NCBI GenBank assembly: GCA_964407825.1
Contig: CAYOXD010000002.1
Coordinates: 44,846-108,845, forward strand
Direction of reading: 5' to 3'
Length of the DNA: 64,000 nucleotides
From: CAYOXD01 sp964407825
GTDB taxonomy: Bacteria; Desulfobacterota; Desulfobacteria; Desulfobacterales; JAFDDL01
Shown here: one piece after another, positions 59,536 to 64,000 of the stretch
Layout: each line of letters starts with the position of its first letter
How positions within the stretch are numbered: the first letter of the stretch is position 1
The notes under the pieces: model-generated
Told to the model about the DNA's origin: nothing
What the model saw: only the letters and a program-made list of their open reading frames with translations
The model's database searches: none
Made by a program: the position numbers and the translations under genes

Positions 59536-59739
59536 CACGAGGCTCGAAACGGCCTGTGGTTCGATTTCATCAAAGAATTTGACACCGAGCAGGTCTTTGT
59601 GTAGCGATAGAAATGCCTTGACGTTGGGGTTGAGGGTTTTGGGAAGCACGGGCACGGCATCCGGATAGAGGATGGTGCCGGCAATGGTGGATGCCAGCGC
59701 GTCAAAATCCGCGTTTTTATGGGTTGTGATGATTTTCAT
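59536..59739 (-). pseudogene. 5' fragment of a DHH-type tRNA nucleotidyltransferase, cut by the gap
   Basis: 68 residues in frame from the ATG at 59739: MKIITTHKNADFDALASTIA, VPVLPKTLNPNVKAFLS and LLGVKFFDEIEPQAVSSLV. That is the N-terminal DHH domain of the long CCA-adding enzymes (about 850-900 residues: DHH, CBS pair, poly(A) polymerase head) found in this bacterial group. The rest should be 2.3-2.5 kb, far more than 100 bases, so the gene is probably intact in the organism and cut only by assembly. Bases 59310-59435 beyond the gap may hold its 3' end, but no family match is visible there. Confidence 0.7.
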
Positions 59740-59788
59740 GAACCCCTAATAAACATACAAAGAGCTTATGAATCAAGGATTAGATCCT

Positions 59789-60343
59789 ATGCAGAAGGTC
59801 GTTATTTCCGTTCTGGGTCTCGATCGTCCCGGAATCCTGGCCACCGTGTCCGAGGCGCTTTTGGCCCAGGACTGCAATATTGAAAATGTCAGCCAGACCC
59901 TCCTTCAGTCCATATTCGGCGCCATCATTCTGGTGTCCAAGCCCGCCGCGCTGCCGGATGAGGCCCTGGAAGAGGCGCTGGGAGCGGCGCTCGCTCCCCT
60001 GTCCCTGGCGGTTTCGGTCAAGCGGTTCGATCTTGCCCCCGCCGCTGCGGCGGCAAGGGACACGCAACCCTTCGTGATCACCACCATCGGCCCGGACAGC
60101 AAGGGGCTGGTGGCCGGCATCACCCGGGTCCTGGCCGATCGGGGATGCAATGTCACGAACCTTCAGGCGCTGTTCAAGGGCGGGGACGATCCCCTGAACA
60201 ACATGATGATCTACGAGGTCGACGTCCCGGACACGGTTCAGCTTCCCGAGCTGGTCGAGCAGCTCGAGAAAAAGGCGGCCGCCCTGGGACTGGAAACGAA
60301 CATTCAACACCGGCAGATATTCGAAGCCATCAACAGAATTTGA
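59789..60343 (+). CDS. Tandem ACT-domain regulatory protein (GcvR-like)
   Basis: 184 residues from the ATG at 59789 (MQKVVISVLGLDRPG), with AAGGA 9 bases upstream; a start at 59768 would add seven residues. Two ACT domains are visible: VVISVLGLDRPGILATVSEA and FVITTIGPDSKGLVAGITRV, each with the D-x-P/K-G-x-V/I-A signature for small-molecule binding. GcvR of E. coli has the same plan and represses glycine cleavage through GcvA, and the UPF0237 family is similar. It is 9 bases before a UPF0210 gene, its usual partner. Confidence 0.88.
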   Translation: MQKVVISVLGLDRPGILATVSEALLAQDCNIENVSQTLLQSIFGAIILVSKPAALPDEALEEALGAALAPLSLAVSVKRFDLAPAAAAARDTQPFVITTIGPDSKGLVAGITRVLADRGCNVTNLQALFKGGDDPLNNMMIYEVDVPDTVQLPELVEQLEKKAAALGLETNIQHRQIFEAINRI

Positions 60344-60352
60344 AGGTCGCCC

Positions 60353-61726
60353 ATGCTAAGCGAACGCGAAATCACCACCACCCTTGAAATGCTCAGGTAC
60401 GAAAACCTGGATGTGAGGACCGTTACCCTGGGAATCAATTTGACCGATTGCGCCGCCGACAGGATCGATTCCTTCATCGATCGGGTGCGGCGGCGCATCA
60501 CTACCCTCGCTGGCCCCCTGGTGGACACATGCAACCGGATCGGCGACCGCTACGGCATCCCCATCGTCAACAAACGGATTTCCATCAGTCCCGCGGCTGT
60601 TATCGGCGCTCCGTTTTCCGCCGATGAGCTGGTGCTCCTGGCCAAGGCCCTGGATTCGGCGGCCGAGGAGGTGGGCATCGATTTCATTGGCGGATTCAGC
60701 GCTCTTGTGGAAAAGGGCATGGCCGCAGGCGACGAATCCCTCATTGCCGCCATTCCTCGTGCCATGGCCGAAACCCGGCGGGTATGCGCCTCTGTCAACG
60801 TGGCCTCCACCCGGGCGGGCATCAACATGAACGCCGTTATCAAGATGGGCCGCATCCTGCGGGAGACCGCGGCCCTTACGGCCGATCGGGACGGTATCGG
60901 ATGCGCCAAGCTGTGCATCTTTGCCAACATCCCCCAGGATATTCCCTTCATGGCAGGCGCATACCTCGGCATCGGTGAGCCGGACGCGGTCATCAACGTC
61001 GGTGTGAGCGGCCCCGGCGTGGTGAAAATGGCCGTGGAGCGGGCCCTGGCCCAATCCCCGGAGGCCGATCTCGGCCAGCTCTCCGAAATCATCAAACGCA
61101 CCGCCTATAAGGTGACCCGCGTAGGCGAACTGGTGGGACAGGAGGTGGCCCGAAGCCTCGGTATCGGCTTCGGGGTGGTGGATCTCTCCCTGGCGCCGAC
61201 GCCCAACCGGGGCGACAGCGTGGGGGAAATCTTTCAGAGCCTGGGGCTGATGTCCATCGGCCTGCCGGGCAGCACCGCGGCCCTTGCCATGATAAACGAT
61301 GCGGTGAAAAAGGGGGGCGCCTTTGCCAGTTCCCACGTGGGGGGGTTGAGCGGCGCCTTCATACCGGTGAGCGAGGATCTGAACATCGCGGAGGCAGCCC
61401 GGGCGGGTCATCTCAACCTGGAGAAGCTGGAAGCCATGACCAGCGTCTGCTCGGTGGGCCTGGACATGGTGGTGCTGCCTGGCGACACCTCGGCCGAAAC
61501 CCTCTCGGCCATCATTGCCGATGAGATGGCCATCGGTGTCATCAACAAGAAGACCACGGCCGCGCGGCTGATCCCGGTCCCCGGGAAAAAGGCCGGCGAG
61601 TCGGCCCATTTCGGCGGGCTTCTGGGCCAGGCGACCATCATGCCGGTCAACAACGGTCCGTCGGAAAACCGATTCATCCGCCGGGGCGGACGGATTCCCG
61701 CCCCCATCCAGAGCCTGGTGAACTGA
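60353..61726 (+). CDS. UPF0210 / DUF711 (PFL-like) family protein
   Basis: 457 residues: LSEREITTTLEMLRYENLDV, NKRISISPAAVIGAPF, IDFIGGFSALVEKGM, NVASTRAGINMNAV, GVGVSGPGVVK-type NVGVSGPGVVKMAVERAL, and FGGLLGQATIMPVN. The family is related to pyruvate formate-lyase and ribonucleotide reductase folds, but its reaction is not established. It is nearly always next to an ACT-domain protein, as here, so the two are thought to work together. It is preceded by GAAGG. It converges with the dehydrogenase gene that ends one base later. Confidence 0.93.
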   Translation: MLSEREITTTLEMLRYENLDVRTVTLGINLTDCAADRIDSFIDRVRRRITTLAGPLVDTCNRIGDRYGIPIVNKRISISPAAVIGAPFSADELVLLAKALDSAAEEVGIDFIGGFSALVEKGMAAGDESLIAAIPRAMAETRRVCASVNVASTRAGINMNAVIKMGRILRETAALTADRDGIGCAKLCIFANIPQDIPFMAGAYLGIGEPDAVINVGVSGPGVVKMAVERALAQSPEADLGQLSEIIKRTAYKVTRVGELVGQEVARSLGIGFGVVDLSLAPTPNRGDSVGEIFQSLGLMSIGLPGSTAALAMINDAVKKGGAFASSHVGGLSGAFIPVSEDLNIAEAARAGHLNLEKLEAMTSVCSVGLDMVVLPGDTSAETLSAIIADEMAIGVINKKTTAARLIPVPGKKAGESAHFGGLLGQATIMPVNNGPSENRFIRRGGRIPAPIQSLVN

Positions 61727-62575
61727 TCAGTAGGTATAAAATCCTTTTCCGGTCTTTTTCCCCAGGTTTCCTTCCTCCACAAGCCGATCGACGATGGACG
61801 GATGCCGGTATCGCGGGTCCTTGAGGACCCGGTGAAGGGTCCGCATCTTGGCGCGATGGACATCGATACCGATCATGTCCACAAGCGCCAGCGGCCCCAT
61901 GGGATGATTGGCTCCCAGCATCATGGCCCTGTCGATGTCGGCGGGTTCGGCGACCCCATGCTCCACCAGCCAGGTGGCTTCGTTCAGCATCTGCCCGAGA
62001 ATCCGGCTGACGATTCCGGCCGGGGCCTCGGCCCTGCACAGGACGGGCTCCTTGCCCAGCCGCTTGGCGAAGGTCCGGGCCGCTTCCAGAGTCTCGACCG
62101 ACGTCTTTTCCCCGGGCATTATTTCCACCAGCTTCATGACCGGCGGCGGGTTGAAAAAGTGTATCTGAACGACCCGTTCCGGCCGTTGCGTTGCCGAGGC
62201 GATCTCCGAGATGGAAAGAGAGGTGGTGTTGGTGGCCAGCAGGGTCCCGGGGCCCGCCCGCCGATCCAGCTCCCGGAAGACCGCCTTTTTTACATCGATT
62301 TCCTCCACCACGGCTTCGATGACCACATGGGCCTCAGCTGCACCACCACAGCCCTGCGCGGCGCCGAGCCTGGACAGGATCTCCTCCCGCTCGGCCTCCG
62401 AGATCCGGCCCTTTTCAACCCGGCCCTGAAGGTTCTTCCCGATCCGGGCCAGGGCCGCCAGTCCCAGATCCATGGTGATGTCTGCTATCAGCGTCTCAAA
62501 CCCTCTCTGGGCACAAAGCTGAGCGATCCCCGCCCCCATGGTCCCTGCCCCCACGACGAGAACCTTTTCCGTCAT
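61727..62575 (-). CDS. hbd: 3-hydroxyacyl-CoA dehydrogenase (3-hydroxybutyryl-CoA type)
   Basis: NAD(P)-dependent oxidation of 3-hydroxyacyl-CoA to 3-ketoacyl-CoA, or the reverse in butyrate-type synthesis. 282 residues, length of the single-function Hbd/PaaH type. The dinucleotide motif is VVGAGTMGAGIAQLCA; the family segments are ATNTTSLSISEIASA, VVQIHFFNPPPVMKLVEI and MMLGANHPMGPLALVDMIG. GGAGGATGAGACA precedes the ATG. It follows the thiolase gene by 60 bases on the same strand, forming a beta-oxidation set. Confidence 0.95.
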   Translation of the reverse strand: MTEKVLVVGAGTMGAGIAQLCAQRGFETLIADITMDLGLAALARIGKNLQGRVEKGRISEAEREEILSRLGAAQGCGGAAEAHVVIEAVVEEIDVKKAVFRELDRRAGPGTLLATNTTSLSISEIASATQRPERVVQIHFFNPPPVMKLVEIMPGEKTSVETLEAARTFAKRLGKEPVLCRAEAPAGIVSRILGQMLNEATWLVEHGVAEPADIDRAMMLGANHPMGPLALVDMIGIDVHRAKMRTLHRVLKDPRYRHPSIVDRLVEEGNLGKKTGKGFYTY

Positions 62576-62635
62576 TGTCTCATCCTCCTGTTGGTTTGTC
62601 CGTCTGAAGATGCGTGGAAATCCCCCGCAGCCATC

Positions 62636-63817
62636 TCAGGAAAGCCGCTCCACCACAAAGGCCACACCGTTGCCGCCGCCGATGCAGGCGCCGATGATTC
62701 CGAACTGCAGGTCCCGGTCTTTCAGGGCGTAAAGCAGGGTGGTCAGAATCTTGGACCCGGTGGCCCCCACCGGATGCCCCAGGGCGATGGCACCGCCGTT
62801 TATGTTTGCCTTGCCACGATCGATACCGAGCTGCCGCTCGCAGGCGATGTACTGGGCCGCGAAGGCCTCGTTCAGCTCGATGAGATCCATGTCGCCGAGC
62901 CCCAGCCCCGCCATCTTCAAGGCCGCTGGCATGGCCTTGACCGGGCTCAGGCCGAAGGTCTTCGGGTCAAAGCCCACGAAGGCATATCCCCTGATGAGCG
63001 CGAAGGGGGAAAGCCCTAGCCCCCGGGCCTTTTCCCGCTCCATGAGGATTTGGGCGGCGGCGGCATCGCATAGGGCACAGGCGTTTCCGGCCGTTATGGT
63101 GCCTTCCCTGGAAAACACGGCCGGTAGTCTGGCCAGTGCCTCCGGTGTTACCCCCTTGCGGTAGATCTCCTCCTCCTTGAAGAGGCTCGTTTCCTTCCGC
63201 CCGGGTACCTCGATGGGGACGATCTCCGCCGTAAATTTCCCACCGGCTACGGCAGCCTCTGCCCGGTTCTGGGACAGGGCCGCATAGCTATCCTGCTCAC
63301 GGCGCGTGATGCCCAACTGTTTCGCATAGGCATCGGTCAGCTCCCCCATGAGCCCCTCGGCCGTTGGGCAGAAAAAACCGTCCTTGTGAAGCAGATCCTC
63401 CAGAACACCGTTTGCCATGCGATAGCCCCAGCGAGCCTGGGCCAGCTGGTAGGGCACGTTGGAGGTGCTCTCGGTCCCGCCGGCCAGGACCGTGTCCACA
63501 TCGCCCGCCTTGATGGCCTGTGTTCCCATGATCAGGGCCAGCATGCTGGAACCGCAACGGGCGTTGACCGATACGGCCGGAGCGTCAAAAGGCACACCGC
63601 CGGCCACGGCGGCAAGACGCGCCGGATTGGGCCCCACTCCCGCCTGCCAGGCATTCCCGAAGATGGTCTGATCGATCAGGTCTGCCGGAATGCCGCTACG
63701 CTCGATCACGGCCTGGATCACCTGCCCGCCGAACTGGGGGGCGGTCATGGTTTTCAACGACCCTCCGAATTTGCCACCGGCGCTCCTGCCGGAGCCTAGG
63801 ATAACAACCTGTCTCAT
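62636..63817 (-). CDS. Acetyl-CoA C-acetyltransferase (thiolase)
   Basis: 393 residues from the ATG at 63817, preceded by GAGGAGG; an ATG 9 codons earlier is less likely. The catalytic residues are C88 (VNARCGSSMLAL; most thiolases have CGSG), the His in ALGHPVGATGSKI, and the Cys in GACIGGGNGVAFV. It either cleaves 3-ketoacyl-CoA or condenses two acetyl-CoA. Together with the dehydrogenase and the acyl-CoA dehydrogenase end at 63921, the set is typical for fatty-acid or butyrate metabolism. Confidence 0.95.
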   Translation of the reverse strand: MRQVVILGSGRSAGGKFGGSLKTMTAPQFGGQVIQAVIERSGIPADLIDQTIFGNAWQAGVGPNPARLAAVAGGVPFDAPAVSVNARCGSSMLALIMGTQAIKAGDVDTVLAGGTESTSNVPYQLAQARWGYRMANGVLEDLLHKDGFFCPTAEGLMGELTDAYAKQLGITRREQDSYAALSQNRAEAAVAGGKFTAEIVPIEVPGRKETSLFKEEEIYRKGVTPEALARLPAVFSREGTITAGNACALCDAAAAQILMEREKARGLGLSPFALIRGYAFVGFDPKTFGLSPVKAMPAALKMAGLGLGDMDLIELNEAFAAQYIACERQLGIDRGKANINGGAIALGHPVGATGSKILTTLLYALKDRDLQFGIIGACIGGGNGVAFVVERLS

Positions 63818-63920
63818 ACGTGCCTCCTCACCTGATCCGGTCAATCAACCGGTGAGTTTTTCATAAAGTATATGTTTAGGCATTATGGCTAACTTATCTT
63901 ATATATAGGCATATTTATTA

Positions 63921-64000
63921 TTATCGGTTTGCCTTGCGAATCCCCAGCTGGTCCAGGGCGATGATCCACTTGCAGATGTTGGCGGAGCCTTCCACCATGG
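63921..64000 (-). CDS. Acyl-CoA dehydrogenase, C-terminal end (5' end outside window)
   Basis: Only the last 26 codons are visible: MVEGSANICKWIIALDQLGI, then RKANR and a TAA at 63921. The E-G-(S/T)-A-N-I-C-K segment followed by the ALDQLG helix is the end of the FAD-binding acyl-CoA dehydrogenase fold. It lies 103 bases before the thiolase gene on the same strand. Confidence 0.8.
   Translation of the reverse strand, partial: MVEGSANICKWIIALDQLGIRKANR

Noticed and set aside
60356..61609. Minus-strand ORF of 417 codons opposite the UPF0210 gene
   Set aside because: Shadow frame of a conserved gene with its own ribosome-binding site.

Overview
This 64 kb window is a gene-dense, high-GC chromosomal segment of a Gram-negative bacterium. 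The best fit is a sulfate-reducer-type deltaproteobacterium (Desulfobacterota, Desulfobacterales-like). This is an inference from gene content and order: a xerC-hslV-hslU-argB-argD block, a dnaG-rpoD-tRNA-nif3-zinc ribbon-rnpB block, split gcvPA/gcvPB, a DHH-type tRNA nucleotidyltransferase and many lipoproteins. Two 100-N runs (28225-28324 and 59436-59535) show that it is a scaffold from a draft or metagenome assembly.

Layout. 1-15.4 kb is almost entirely forward: 3' part of murJ, an FtsB-like protein, a TPR-like protein, a lipoprotein, coaBC, uracil-DNA glycosylase, NfeD and slipin, a Rho-N protein, xerC, hslVU, argBD, a lipoprotein, dapF, folK, a transaldolase-like aldolase and pgsA. Most junctions overlap or nearly abut. 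15.4-22 kb is accessory: a hypothetical protein, a cysteine-dioxygenase-like cupin and a molybdopterin oxidoreductase on the minus strand, divergent from an ACP plus a double-ketosynthase protein, then a small conserved protein and a Bax-inhibitor-1 protein. 22.7-28 kb holds a tRNA-Ala(CGC) with promoter and terminators, a YcaO-TPR protein, an HMA protein, and a ParA-like ATPase coupled to a dynamin-like GTPase.

28-35.3 kb is the glycine cleavage locus: yqgE, gcvPB, gcvPA and an Lrp/AsnC regulator on the minus strand, divergent from a single ORF that fuses GcvT (aminomethyltransferase) to GlyA (serine hydroxymethyltransferase). No gcvH lies in the window. 35.3-45.5 kb holds a GT2 polysaccharide synthase behind a sigma-54-like site, then a minus-strand operon: DUF2760 protein, two Hsp70 homologues, lpdA, and a CarS-like/metallophosphoesterase fusion. 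45.5-57.3 kb holds a small Cys-rich protein, a thioredoxin-reductase-like protein, ispD, a protein with a C-terminal HPr domain, rnpB, a zinc-ribbon coiled-coil protein, nif3, a CAT-anticodon tRNA, rpoD, dnaG, a lipoprotein and hisB. 57.4-64 kb holds htpG, a gap-truncated tRNA nucleotidyltransferase, an ACT-domain regulator with a UPF0210 protein, and beta-oxidation-type genes (3-hydroxyacyl-CoA dehydrogenase, thiolase, 3' end of an acyl-CoA dehydrogenase).

The most interesting items are the fusions (GcvT-GlyA, CarS-phosphoesterase, active plus degenerate ketosynthase, unknown domain-HPr), the dynamin/ParA pair, the chaperone cassette that runs into lpdA, and the duplicated leader with a sigma-54-like site ahead of the GT2 gene. 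No CRISPR array, prophage or insertion sequence was seen.
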